Made by a program: the position numbers and the translations under genes
Shown: positions 9,132 to 17,749 of the stretch, piece by piece
Position numbering within the stretch: position 1 is the first letter of the stretch
Layout of the letters: each line of letters opens with the position of its first letter
From: Leptolyngbyaceae cyanobacterium M33_DOE_097
GTDB taxonomy: Bacteria; Cyanobacteriota; Cyanobacteriia; Leptolyngbyales; Leptolyngbyaceae
NCBI GenBank assembly: GCA_015296075.1
Contig: DVDV01000236.1
Coordinates: 1 to 64,000 of the forward strand
Direction of reading: 5' to 3'
DNA length: 64,000 bases
Notes under the pieces: model-generated
What the model saw: the letters and a program-made list of their open reading frames with translations, nothing else
Database searches by the model: none
Told to the model about the DNA's origin: nothing

Positions 9132-9749
9132 TTAAGAACCTAAACTTTGCGACTCTTGAGAACCTGCCTGATTGCGTAAACAGTCTTGAAACACCCAGCG
9201 GTAAAAATGTCCCGTTAAGTAAGACAAGTTAAACGCAATTAACAGAAAGCGAACCGCCCAAAAATCAACAATTGGGAAAAGGTAGATTGAAATTGCCAGT
9301 ACCAAACCCTTTTCGACCCAAGCGACAAAACGCCCATAGTGACGAGGATCCCAGTAGGAAATGGGGCTAATAAAACGGTATTGGCTAAAGGGGAGAAAAT
9401 GCCGATGGGCATCGTGATTGTGAATTGGAATATCCCCTAGAGAGTGCAGAATCGCGCTCAGCGCCATTAACTGTAGCCAGGGAAGCCCTGCAAAGTAAGC
9501 AATCACTGCTGCGATCGCCGCTAACGGAATGGAGTGAAACAGATGGACTGTATTTAACCAGTGGGGTTGCCAATAGGTTTCAGACCAGATTTGTGATTCA
9601 GATTGACGCTTGACTCGCTTTGCCCAAAAATACATGACAAACATCGGCATATCAGGCAAAACAGCTCCCGTAATGATTGGCAAAAGCGCTTCTGGTTGCC
9701 CGTTCATCAGTAGAGCAAGATTCACTATCGCGTGGCTAGGTGTATTCAT
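9132..9749 (-). CDS. polytopic membrane protein with His/Asp-rich motifs, function unknown
   Basis: 205 residues with four or five hydrophobic segments. It begins MNTPSHAIVN, has GAVLPDMPMF near residue 30 and a histidine-rich loop HSLGDIPIHNHDAHRHF in the middle. The spacing of His and Asp recalls the membrane-bound metal-dependent hydrolase-like families (YdjM type), but I cannot assign it with certainty. GAGGAG lies a few bases upstream of the ATG. It ends 94 bases upstream of the DUF4230 start on the same strand, so the two may be co-transcribed. Confidence 0.7.
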   Translation of the reverse strand: MNTPSHAIVNLALLMNGQPEALLPIITGAVLPDMPMFVMYFWAKRVKRQSESQIWSETYWQPHWLNTVHLFHSIPLAAIAAVIAYFAGLPWLQLMALSAILHSLGDIPIHNHDAHRHFLPFSQYRFISPISYWDPRHYGRFVAWVEKGLVLAISIYLFPIVDFWAVRFLLIAFNLSYLTGHFYRWVFQDCLRNQAGSQESQSLGS

Positions 9750-10046
9750 GCGTCTCCTCTGAAAATTCCACGCTCAGTATGCCGTATCTGGTATCAAATT
9801 TGTAGAACCACTATGACCCATAACCTGCAATTGCTGAGCCAAGCAGGAACCGTGGAGAAATTATAACTATCGCCAGGCAGTATGGAGTGGGGAATTGAGG
9901 CTCAGTCGAAGCCCCTGCCCCCTGTCCTAACTAAGATAACTATGGCTATTCGGTATCATATCTGCACTCAGCAACGCCAAAGATAGAAGCTTGCTGCGAG
10001 TCAAGGTTTTCTTTTGTTTCAGAATTACGCTTGATAGAATGAGGAA

Positions 10047-10463
10047 ATGCTTACAAAGACAAATTCTGACCCAACTTCCATGAACGCCGTTATTGCAGAA
10101 GCAACTGCAATCGATCAAGCTCTGTCAAATCGCCATATTGATCTCGATCCGGGCGGTTATTTTGTGATTTATCTCGATCGCGATCAACACCGCATTCTCG
10201 CGAAACACTACAGCAATGTGATCAACGATCGCGGCATCGCCTGCGACCCTGAGACGGGTAAGCCTTTACCCTGTAACGTTAAAGTTGAGCGAACTCCAAC
10301 CTGCGTTTATTCTGGTCGCACAGCTAAAGAGATCTGTGTCGAAATTTTTGAAAAAAATAATCCCTGCCCGATCACGATGCTGGATCACGCAGCTTACTTG
10401 GGCAGGGAATTGCAAAGAGCAGAAGCGGCTCTTTTTACCGGGCAAGAGTACATTCAAGACTAA
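10047..10463 (+). CDS. DUF4346 domain-containing protein
   Basis: 138 residues. The core is DLDPGGYFVIYLDRD, followed by ILAKHYSNVINDRG and a C-terminal CPITMLDHAAYLGREL. This is the cyanobacterial DUF4346 family, known as a stand-alone protein and as a domain beside pterin-binding (dihydropteroate synthase-like) proteins. No activity is established. A second ATG at 10080 is an alternative start. It is a single gene. Confidence 0.78.
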   Translation: MLTKTNSDPTSMNAVIAEATAIDQALSNRHIDLDPGGYFVIYLDRDQHRILAKHYSNVINDRGIACDPETGKPLPCNVKVERTPTCVYSGRTAKEICVEIFEKNNPCPITMLDHAAYLGRELQRAEAALFTGQEYIQD

Positions 10464-10585
10464 CGCTTGGATGAATCAACTCGTGTTGCGAAGAAACTGT
10501 TTATAAATGCATTTGAAGGTTCTAAAACTCGCTTAGTGACTGGAGCCTCCCTCGCCCTTCTTCAAAAGAGAAGACTAAGCCAAAA

Positions 10586-10643
10586 GCCTAAATCTCCCTT
10601 AAAAAGAGGATTTAGGGGGATCTAAACAAACATTTACAAACAC
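10586..10643 (-). repeat. dispersed hairpin repeat, copy 2
   Basis: Reverse complement of the element at 426-487, with matching GTGTTTGTAA, GATCCCCCTAAATC and GATTTAGGC blocks. CCTAAATCTCCCTT and AAGAGGATTTAGG form the stem around a short A-rich loop. Confidence 0.55.
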
Positions 10644-10680
10644 GTTCTAAGGAATGGAAATCAAATAAGCTCGATGTTTA

Positions 10681-10746
10681 GTACGAGTGGGTTTTGCCGT
10701 TCCGTCCATTGCAAAGTGCAGATCGGTCTGCTAAACCCGCCCGTAC
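10681..10746. repeat. inverted repeat of the GGGTTTAGC/GTACGGG family
   Basis: The left arm GTACGAGTGGGTTTTGCCG (10681-10699) is an imperfect inverse of the right arm CTGCTAAACCCGCCCGTAC (10728-10746). The right arm shares GCTAAACCCG and CCGTAC with the element at 15650-15720, so both probably belong to one dispersed family. Confidence 0.45.
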
Positions 10747-10775
10747 AGTTTACAGATTGATTAAATCTGCCATCT

Positions 10776-11498
10776 TTAACGTGAACCCATGAATTGATAG
10801 AAGTAGTAAGTAGCCATTGGCACAATCGTTGCCACGATCAAGAAGCCGATGACCCAAACCATTGCGTTGCTTTCTTTCGTTTCTTCGGGGCTAGCAAAGG
10901 TGCCTTCCACCATGACGTTATCTTCGATCACAGGTGGGCCAGGGTCAGGCTGACCAGTCAGCACGGCAACCAGGCGATCGCTCGCATCCGAAAAAGCCTG
11001 GTTGTACTTATCACCCTGCTTCAAAGGAGCCAGTAACGTTTCTTGGGCGATGCTTGTTGCCGTTTCGTCTGACAACGTTGCTTTGACCTGATCACCTGTG
11101 CGAATGGCCGCATTATTGGTCAGGTTATCCAGCACTAACAGAATCTCACTTGCTTGATCTTCTGGAGTTGGAAACCAGGTTGTGAATAACTTATCGGCGA
11201 ACGTTTGAGCTGTTTCGCCATAATCCAGGCGATGAATGGTAACAAAATAAGCTTCGTAACCCGTTTGCTTAGCCAAGTCTGCAAGTTCACTGTTTAGCTT
11301 GCCTTCACTTGCACGACTTAAAATCTCAGCTTTATCGACAACCCAGGTTCCTGCTTCGGGGACGGGAACCTCAAAAACACTGGTAGCTGAAGCTGGCAAA
11401 ACAAACAGCTGGGTAGTTGCAACCGCCACAATCACTAAGGCGATCGCTTGCCGCAACCATAACCGCAAAAAATGAGAGGGAATGATAAATCGTTTCAT
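10776..11498 (-). CDS. psb32: photosystem II repair protein Psb32 (TPM domain)
   Basis: 240 residues. A signal peptide (about 1-38, ending LPASATS) precedes a TPM-fold domain starting VPVPEAGTWVVDKAEILS and running to about residue 170. A C-terminal transmembrane segment (about 215-235) follows. The layout matches Psb32 of Synechocystis, which protects PSII from photodamage and speeds its repair at the thylakoid. Full length. Confidence 0.88.
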   Translation of the reverse strand: MKRFIIPSHFLRLWLRQAIALVIVAVATTQLFVLPASATSVFEVPVPEAGTWVVDKAEILSRASEGKLNSELADLAKQTGYEAYFVTIHRLDYGETAQTFADKLFTTWFPTPEDQASEILLVLDNLTNNAAIRTGDQVKATLSDETATSIAQETLLAPLKQGDKYNQAFSDASDRLVAVLTGQPDPGPPVIEDNVMVEGTFASPEETKESNAMVWVIGFLIVATIVPMATYYFYQFMGSR

Positions 11499-11779
11499 AG
11501 ATCTTTACGCAAGCTATTTCTTAGAGAATACTATGTTCGAGTGTACGGAGAGAAGCTGAAGCAGAAAGGATGCGCCAAAAGCTTGAATTTTTTAATCAAT
11601 TAGCGGATGGTTGATGAGAGTGGCAAGAATTGGATTTGTCATTCAATTCATTTAGCAAATCCACACAGGTTGCTCATCCAATCGGATGAAGCGCATCACA
11701 GTGAGTTTCGAGAATCTAGTGTTTGTAGGATTGCGTGTTCGGCACGGATCTACCTGTGAAGTCAAGCTACAAATGACCA

Positions 11780-13582
11780 ATGGAAGGATCGCCTGTTGCC
11801 ACTATGGGTTTGAGTTGGAGTGTACACCGAGAGAACTGGCTCAAGGTTGGAGCGATCGCGTTTGCTTGCTTTGGCTCCGCTCACTTGGCAAATTTAGTTT
11901 TAGGTTTAGGGTTAAAAGCAACTCCCGTTTGGTTTCCGGCAGGTATTGGCTTAGCGGCACTCGTACTCTATGGCCGGAACCTGTGGTCGGGGATTGCACT
12001 GGGAATCTTTAGCTTTAGTTTGTCAATGGGTTCATCATGGTCCTTTGCGATCGTGGCCGCCCTGGGCAGTAGCATCAGTGCATTCATTGCCGCTTTTCTA
12101 CTAGAGCAGATTGAGTTTGAAGCGAATCTACGCAGGCTGCGGGATGTGTTTGGCTTTGTGCTGGTCGGGGGCTTGATTACCCCCACCATCAATGCCACGG
12201 TCAACACCCTCAACACCACTCTGGCTGGGATTACTCCCTGGAATGATTTTTCAGCTCAATGGGGTACTGTCTGGTTGGGTGATAGCATCGGCATTTTAGT
12301 TCTCGCGCCCGTACCCTTAACCTGGCTCGGTTGTACCAGTTGCACTCAACCCGCCTTTAAGCGAATCCAAGCTGACCTTGCCCAACTCTTGCCACGATTG
12401 CCAGAGTTTCTGATCTGGCTAACACTACTTTTGTTTGTGAGCGGCACCGTATTTTGGGCTTCAACGCAGACCGAGTTAGCCCTCTACCCCCTTGAATATT
12501 TGCCCTTTCCGTTAATTGGTTGGGCAGCCCTACGATTGGGGCAACGGGGAACTGTGTTAGGGAGCCTGATGGTTTCGTCGATCGCCGTTTTAGGCTTAAC
12601 CCGGCAAGTTGGCCCTTTTCTGGCAAAATGTGCTGGGCAAATGCTGGAAGCCGCTTTGTTGATGCAGATTTTTGTTGGCATTATCAGCGTCACCGCCCTG
12701 GTGTTAGCCGCCGCTGTGGCCGAGCGTCAACAAGTTGAAGATCTCTTGCGAGTCAATCAAGTTCACTTGCAAACGTTGGCTTCTAGCTTAGAGTGTCGCG
12801 TTCGAGAGCGCACGGCTGAGTTACATCACCGGATGCAAGAGTTACACGACTCCAACCAGGTGAAAGATTTACTGCTACACGCGGTTGCCCATGATTTAAA
12901 GACCCCAATTCAGGGGATGTTGATGGTGCTGAATAAGCTACATGGCAAACAAGAAGAAACCGTTACCGTCTCTCACACAACCCTGGAGCGGATGATTCAG
13001 AGTAATGAAAAACTTCTGTATTTGTTAAATTCACTGCTAGAAGACCCAACCGCGATCGCGGCGATCGCGCCTACGCCTTCAGGCTCCATTCAACTGAAGC
13101 AGATTGCCGACGATACGGTGGCAAAACTTGCGTATCTTCTCCAAGAAAACCAGACCACAATTGTGAATCAATTGTCGGAAAAACTGCCAGCCATTCAAGC
13201 AGACGCGATTCAAATTCAGCAAGTGTTTGAGTGTTTAATTTCAAACGCAATTCGCCATAATGCACCTGGCCTAACGATTACCCTGAGTGGCGAGGTTGTT
13301 GAAACATTTGTCAAACAAAGCAGTGGCGATCGCGTCAAACGGGCGATATTGCGCTGCTCTGTGCAGGATGACGGAGTGGGATTGCCTCGCGAACAGTGCG
13401 ATCGCTTATTTGAGTTACACAGCCGCAATTCTCATAATTGCCATTTGACAGGCATCGGTCTAGGTCTCTATCGCAGTCGGCAAATCATTCTGGCTCACGG
13501 TGGGCAGATCGGTGTTGATAGTCAACCAGGTAAAGGAGCCGACTTTTGGTTTACCTTGCCCCTGAGTGAACAGACGGTTTAA
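11780..13582 (+). CDS. MASE1-domain sensor histidine kinase
   Basis: Up to 600 residues; an ATG at 11804 (residue 9) is an equally plausible start. Eight or so membrane segments in the first 315 residues form a MASE1 sensor. A short coiled-coil linker (ERTAELHHRMQELHDS) leads to the HisKA box AVAHDLKTP with phospho-acceptor H371. The HATPase domain has ISNAIRHNAPG (N box), DDGVGLP (G1) and GIGLGLYRSRQI (G2), all intact. No response regulator is adjacent, so the partner is unknown. Its stop overlaps that of the convergent MFS gene by four bases. Confidence 0.9.
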   Translation: MEGSPVATMGLSWSVHRENWLKVGAIAFACFGSAHLANLVLGLGLKATPVWFPAGIGLAALVLYGRNLWSGIALGIFSFSLSMGSSWSFAIVAALGSSISAFIAAFLLEQIEFEANLRRLRDVFGFVLVGGLITPTINATVNTLNTTLAGITPWNDFSAQWGTVWLGDSIGILVLAPVPLTWLGCTSCTQPAFKRIQADLAQLLPRLPEFLIWLTLLLFVSGTVFWASTQTELALYPLEYLPFPLIGWAALRLGQRGTVLGSLMVSSIAVLGLTRQVGPFLAKCAGQMLEAALLMQIFVGIISVTALVLAAAVAERQQVEDLLRVNQVHLQTLASSLECRVRERTAELHHRMQELHDSNQVKDLLLHAVAHDLKTPIQGMLMVLNKLHGKQEETVTVSHTTLERMIQSNEKLLYLLNSLLEDPTAIAAIAPTPSGSIQLKQIADDTVAKLAYLLQENQTTIVNQLSEKLPAIQADAIQIQQVFECLISNAIRHNAPGLTITLSGEVVETFVKQSSGDRVKRAILRCSVQDDGVGLPREQCDRLFELHSRNSHNCHLTGIGLGLYRSRQIILAHGGQIGVDSQPGKGADFWFTLPLSEQTV

Positions 13583-14826
13583 TCTCTGGGTTGGTGCAAT
13601 TCTTTTAAGTTCCGGATTGGAGGGCAGACGAGAGCCACGATCGCCGCTACTAAAATCGTGCCAATTCCACCGCTCACAACTGATGCAACCGCACCAAACA
13701 TCGCAGCCACAACCCCAGACTCAAAACCACCCAACTCATTAGACATGCTAATAAAGACGCTATTAATCGCCGAAACACGTCCACGCAAATGATCGGGCGT
13801 CCACAGTTGAGCCAGGGTATGGCGAATGACGACGCTGATATTATCGAGCGCACCGCTCAGAAACAGCATCAGGAGTGAAAGCCAGAGCGATCGCGAATAA
13901 CCAAAAATGATGGTCACGATACCAAAGCCAGCTACCGCAGCAAGCAGGGCTTTCCCAGCAGGTCGAATCGGCGGCAAGTTGACTAAGAGTGAACCCATGA
14001 GTAAGGCACCCATTGCTGGGGCAGCTCGCATCCAACCTAGTTCAGCAGCACCCACATGCAAGACATCTCTGGCATAAACAGGCAGTAGTGTCACAGCTCC
14101 ACCGAGTAAAACGGCAAACAGATCGAGGCTCATGGCCGCCAAGACAATCGGGTGCTGCCGCAGAAAGGCAAAGCCAGCACTGAGCGATCGCAATGACATC
14201 GGTTCTTTAACAGTTTGAACGCGGCGATCGGGCAGTTGAGCAATCAGCGCCAGGTAAATCAGGCTTGTGACAGTTACGATGCCGTAAACGGGGGTGGCTC
14301 CCCCCAGAGCAGCGATCAACAAACCACCCAGCGCGGGACCTGTGACGGATGCACTTTGAAAGACAAGACTGTTCCATGTGGCGGCATTGGTGTAAGCCGA
14401 AGTCGGAATGTATTGCCAGAGGAGTGCATCAGTGGCGGGTTTATGGAAGCCGCGCGCTAGTCCAATTAAAAACAAACAGACGTAAATCAACCCGATAGAA
14501 CCTTGCCCAATAGAAATGAACGTCAACCCTAGAGAACAAAGCGTCATTAAGCCGCCACAGGCTAAAATGATGCTTTTGCGGTGGGCCTGGTCGGCAAAGT
14601 GTCCGGCAAAGAATGTAACGGTCATGATGGGTAGAATCTGCACTAACCCGACTCCACCTAGGATTAGCGGATCGCGAGTGCGTTCATACAACTCCCAACC
14701 AACGGTTACAGTTTGCATCTGAAACAGGGTGAGCAAAAGCAAGCGGGCGATCGCGAGGTTTCGATAGTTGGGGTAACGCAATGCCAGGAAAGCATCTTGC
14801 CCCGCAGGGAGCTTCAAAAGACCCAT
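13579..14826 (-). CDS. MFS transporter, EntS-like exporter type
   Basis: 415 residues with about twelve hydrophobic segments. It begins LALRYPNYRNLAIARLLLL and has the cytoplasmic loop ADQAHRKSI between helices 2 and 3. It has also GALDNISVVIRHTL and DHLRGRVSAIN, blocks typical of the enterobactin-exporter-like MFS subfamily. GGAG sits eight bases before the ATG. It starts 12 bases after the methyltransferase stop, so the two form an operon. The substrate is unknown; it is probably an efflux pump. Confidence 0.88.
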   Translation of the reverse strand: MGLLKLPAGQDAFLALRYPNYRNLAIARLLLLTLFQMQTVTVGWELYERTRDPLILGGVGLVQILPIMTVTFFAGHFADQAHRKSIILACGGLMTLCSLGLTFISIGQGSIGLIYVCLFLIGLARGFHKPATDALLWQYIPTSAYTNAATWNSLVFQSASVTGPALGGLLIAALGGATPVYGIVTVTSLIYLALIAQLPDRRVQTVKEPMSLRSLSAGFAFLRQHPIVLAAMSLDLFAVLLGGAVTLLPVYARDVLHVGAAELGWMRAAPAMGALLMGSLLVNLPPIRPAGKALLAAVAGFGIVTIIFGYSRSLWLSLLMLFLSGALDNISVVIRHTLAQLWTPDHLRGRVSAINSVFISMSNELGGFESGVVAAMFGAVASVVSGGIGTILVAAIVALVCPPIRNLKELHQPRD

Positions 14827-14838
14827 ATTGATGACTCC

Positions 14839-15603
14839 TTAAACTTTTTTGGCGGTCACTCGCAGGCGGCGATAATCAGCAGTCCAGCCACTATCTTTGT
14901 ACAGGACTGGCTTGAGTTGAGCTTCGGTCATTTCAATGGCTTGAGCCTGCTGGTCAGCGGGAATATTTGACAGGATGCCGTTTGCAAACATGCGGAACCA
15001 ATTGCGTAGCCCAGCATCCCCGTCTTGCAGAGGTGTCGGGCGGTCAAACAGACTTGCCTGGGTCACTTCAAAGCCTGCCTGCTCTAGGCATGTGGCATAC
15101 TCTGCCACACTGGGGAAATACCAGGGGTTCCAGCGATCGCAGTCGGGATAACCAAGTTGCTTTAACGTGCGAAACAGCACGGTCATCATCGCGTGAATGT
15201 TGCCTTTGCCACCAAACTCTGCAACAAAGCGTCCGCCAGGTTTAAGTGCGCGATAGACGCTAGCAATCACTGCGTCTGCTTCAGGGATCCAGTGCAGGGC
15301 CGCGTTAGAAAAAATGGCATCAACGGGCGCAGGTAACTCAAATTGACGGGCATCAGCGATCGCAAAGGAAATGTTTGGATACGTTTGTTGAGCAACGGCA
15401 ATCATAGCGGGATCAGCGTCGATGCCGGACACAATGACATTCTTTTCGGCCAGTTTAGCCGTTAGATGTCCGGTGCCACAGCCTAAATCCAGGATGTGTT
15501 CGCCAGGTTGAGGGGCTAGCCATTCGATCAGGGATTCGCCATATTGCCAGACAAATTGGTGTTGGCGATCGTAAAGAGTGGTGTTCCAGTGTTGGTGGGG
15601 CAT
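14839..15603 (-). CDS. class I SAM-dependent methyltransferase
   Basis: 254 residues from the ATG at 15603 (MPHQHWN). The frame stays open to 15684, but that extension is formed by a palindromic repeat. Motif I is HILDLGCGTGHLT, acidic motif II VSGIDADP, then FSNAALHWIPE and LKPGGRF. It resembles trans-aconitate or small-molecule O-methyltransferases; the substrate is not predictable. It lies between an acetyltransferase and an MFS exporter on the same strand. Confidence 0.88.
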   Translation of the reverse strand: MPHQHWNTTLYDRQHQFVWQYGESLIEWLAPQPGEHILDLGCGTGHLTAKLAEKNVIVSGIDADPAMIAVAQQTYPNISFAIADARQFELPAPVDAIFSNAALHWIPEADAVIASVYRALKPGGRFVAEFGGKGNIHAMMTVLFRTLKQLGYPDCDRWNPWYFPSVAEYATCLEQAGFEVTQASLFDRPTPLQDGDAGLRNWFRMFANGILSNIPADQQAQAIEMTEAQLKPVLYKDSGWTADYRRLRVTAKKV

Positions 15604-15621
15604 AGGTGGAAAGATTTTGAA

Positions 15622-15720
15622 GGGTTTAGCATTCATTCGGTCAACGGCAGGGTTTAGCATTCGGGCAAAGAATGAGGGCAGCAATCAGAGTTTGTTTGCC
15701 GAATGCTAAACCCGTACGGG
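15622..15720. repeat. palindromic repeat cluster between GNAT and methyltransferase genes
   Basis: GGGTTTAGCATTC occurs at 15622 and again at 15650. An inverse copy, TTTGCCGAATGCTAAACCC, lies at 15695-15713. The second and third copies can form a stem of about 19 base pairs with one bulge around a 25-base loop. CCCGTACGGG (15711-15720), itself palindromic, closes the element. Confidence 0.6.
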
Positions 15721-15729
15721 AAATGGGGG

Positions 15730-16239
15730 TTAAGCGAAGGTTGTTTGAGCATCAGATCGAGTCAGGGCAGCGATCGCGGGGGCGGTTAAGCGACAGAGCC
15801 GAACTTCTTCGCGAATTTGTGCGCCTTTCTGTTTGTAAAAAGCAATGCCATTTGCGTTGCGGGTTGCGACAGTCCATTCAATGCGCCCGCAATGACGGGT
15901 TTGGGCAATCTCGGCAACGTACTTCACTAGAGCCGTGCCAATGCCTTGTCCGCGCCACTCTAACTGCACAAACAGGTCATCCATCCAAAGAGTAGGTTGG
16001 GCTAAAAAGCTGGAGAAGTTTTGAAAAAACACAGCAAAGCCGACAGGCTGGCCTGCAACTTCAGCGAAAACAGCTTCAGCACACGGGCGATCGCTGAAAA
16101 AAGCTTGTTGCAAGATTTCAGGTGTAGCACGCACCGCATCTGGACATCCATCGAAGCTCGCTTTTTGATGAATAAACGCCAAAAGTTGGTCGAGATCGGC
16201 GATCGTTGCCGCTCGAATTCGGAGGTTTAAGGGCTGCAT
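15730..16239 (-). CDS. GNAT family N-acetyltransferase
   Basis: 169 residues covering a full GNAT fold: NLRIRAATIADLDQL at the start, a LWMDDLFVQLEWRGQGIGTAL acetyl-CoA loop split across 85-105 (R/Q-G-x-G/A as RGQGIG), and WTVATRNANGIAFYKQKGAQ near the C-terminus. The pattern resembles diamine and amino-compound acetyltransferases. It is the first gene of a probable GNAT-methyltransferase-MFS operon and is divergent from a LysR regulator. Confidence 0.87.
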   Translation of the reverse strand: MQPLNLRIRAATIADLDQLLAFIHQKASFDGCPDAVRATPEILQQAFFSDRPCAEAVFAEVAGQPVGFAVFFQNFSSFLAQPTLWMDDLFVQLEWRGQGIGTALVKYVAEIAQTRHCGRIEWTVATRNANGIAFYKQKGAQIREEVRLCRLTAPAIAALTRSDAQTTFA

Positions 16240-16315
16240 AGCAAGTTCCAGTGAGAAATCTTCTTTGAATGTAAGCGACCTTTTTATAGACGTCCAATAT
16301 ATATTTAAGTCAGTT

Positions 16316-16336
16316 CTTATACTTTCAAAATATAAG
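16316..16336. promoter_or_regulatory. candidate LysR operator
   Basis: CTTATA-N9-TATAAG is a dyad lying just before the LysR start codon at 16343 and within the divergent GNAT/LysR spacer. AT-rich dyads of this size are the usual form of LysR-type binding sites (T-N11-A), often autoregulatory. The assignment is inferred from position and shape only. Confidence 0.4.
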
Positions 16337-16342
16337 TCGTCG

Positions 16343-17245
16343 ATGGAACTGCGCCATTTGCACTATTTCATTGCAGTTGCTGAAGAACTGAACTTCAGTC
16401 GGGCAGCGGAGCGGTTACACATGGCTCAACCTCCGCTGAGTCAGCAAATTCGTCAACTCGAAGATGAGCTAGGGTTTCAACTATTTCACCGCACAAAGCG
16501 GCGGGTTGAACTGACTGCAGCGGGGCAAGCTTTTTGGCTAGAAGCCCAACAATTACTGCGATCGCTCGATCAAGCGGTTGAAACAGGCCGACAGGTGAGT
16601 CGGGGTGAAGTGGGCCAACTGGCGATCGGGTTTGTCAGTTCAACGGCTTACAACATTCTGCCGCCCGTGTTAAAAGCCTTTCGGCGGCAAGTTTTGGGGG
16701 TGACGCTAGAGTTGCGCGAACTCACAACGCGCGAGCAACTGCAAGCCTTGCTAGAAGGCAAACTCGATATTGGGTTTGCCCGTCCTCCTGTGGAAGAATC
16801 TGAACTGGCAACCCAGGTCATTTTTCGAGAGCCGTTGATGATTGCCCTGCCAGAATCGCATCGACTCCGCAAACGTGCCAAAGTCTCGGTGCGATCGCTC
16901 TCGCAAGAACCGTTTATCCTGTTTCCTCGCGCTGTTGCACCGGGACTCTACGACCCCATCATCAGCTTGTGCTTAAAGGCCGGATTTAGTCCGCAGGTGG
17001 TGCAAGAAGCCATTCAAATGCAGACGATTGTGAGTCTGGTTGCCGCCGAAATGGGCGTGGCGATCGTCCCCCTATCGCTCAAAAACCTGCAACGGCAGGG
17101 AGTAGTCTACAAACCGCTGCAAGAATCAACACCGATTGTCGAAGTTGTGATGATTTGGCGTAAAAATCCGACACCAGCAGTACAACGTTTTTTAGAAGTT
17201 GTGAACTCTATCTGTACGGATTCTGAGATGTTTGCCCAAGTCTAA
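16343..17245 (+). CDS. LysR family transcriptional regulator
   Basis: 300 residues from the ATG at 16343 (MELRHLHYF). The winged helix-turn-helix is at 1-60 (NFSRAAERLHMAQPPLSQQI). An effector-binding domain with two Rossmann-like lobes follows (about 90-295, starting LAIGFVSSTAYNILPP). It resembles BenM/CatM-type regulators. An in-frame TTG at 16265 lies upstream of the predicted promoter and is not a likely start. By position it should control the divergent GNAT-methyltransferase-MFS operon. Confidence 0.93.
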   Translation: MELRHLHYFIAVAEELNFSRAAERLHMAQPPLSQQIRQLEDELGFQLFHRTKRRVELTAAGQAFWLEAQQLLRSLDQAVETGRQVSRGEVGQLAIGFVSSTAYNILPPVLKAFRRQVLGVTLELRELTTREQLQALLEGKLDIGFARPPVEESELATQVIFREPLMIALPESHRLRKRAKVSVRSLSQEPFILFPRAVAPGLYDPIISLCLKAGFSPQVVQEAIQMQTIVSLVAAEMGVAIVPLSLKNLQRQGVVYKPLQESTPIVEVVMIWRKNPTPAVQRFLEVVNSICTDSEMFAQV

Positions 17246-17254
17246 AAAAGATAA

Positions 17255-17731
17255 TCAAACTATCTTTTCAGCTTTCTTCTGCTGTTGTTTTTCAAGATAC
17301 TGCTGATGTTCTTCGGTAGCTAACCAGTAGGCAGATGCAGGTTGAATTTGAGTTACAACTGGTTTGCTGTAAACCCCCTGACTTTCCAACTCTGACTTTG
17401 CTTGAATCGCTGTCTGTGTTTGCGCTTGAGAATGACAGAAAATCACCGAACGATATTGTTCTCCGCGATCTGCTCCTTGTCGATTGAGGCTCGTTGGGTC
17501 GTGAATTTTCCAGAAAACAGCCAACAACTCTTCATAGCTAACCACTGCGGGATCGTACTCAACCTGACAGACCTCAGCGTGTCCTGTAATTCGCGCCAGC
17601 ACATCTAAGTAACATGGGTTCTCAAAGTGGCCGCCCATATAACCAACGGACGTAGAAAGCACCCCCTTCACCTTCCGAAAGTTTGCTTCCACGCCCCAAA
17701 AACATCCCGCTCCAAACGTCGCCTTTTCCAT
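17255..17731 (-). CDS. msrA: peptide methionine (S)-S-oxide reductase
   Basis: 158 residues with the catalytic GCFWG motif near residue 9, VGYMGG, ITGHAEVCQVEYDP and the terminal YWLATEEHQQYL. It reduces the S-epimer of methionine sulfoxide in proteins using thioredoxin. No cysteine follows residue 100, so recycling would use other internal cysteines. It starts 18 bases after the pirin stop and is probably co-transcribed with it. Its stop is convergent with LysR. Confidence 0.95.
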   Translation of the reverse strand: MEKATFGAGCFWGVEANFRKVKGVLSTSVGYMGGHFENPCYLDVLARITGHAEVCQVEYDPAVVSYEELLAVFWKIHDPTSLNRQGADRGEQYRSVIFCHSQAQTQTAIQAKSELESQGVYSKPVVTQIQPASAYWLATEEHQQYLEKQQQKKAEKIV

Positions 17732-17749
17732 CGCGATCGCCCTCTTACC

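Larger units (their letters stand above)
10464..10775. other. 312-base intergenic region built of two different palindromic repeats
   Basis: It lies between convergent genes (DUF4346 and psb32). It contains one hairpin repeat at 10586-10643 and a second, unrelated inverted repeat at 10681-10746. No gene is visible. Confidence 0.6.

Noticed and set aside
11686-12012. 108-codon frame at the start of the MASE1 kinase region
   Set aside because: It overlaps the real kinase in another frame; residues look random and membrane helices fall only in the kinase frame.
15672-15995. 107-codon plus-strand frame opposite the GNAT gene
   Set aside because: It is the antisense shadow of a well-conserved acetyltransferase.
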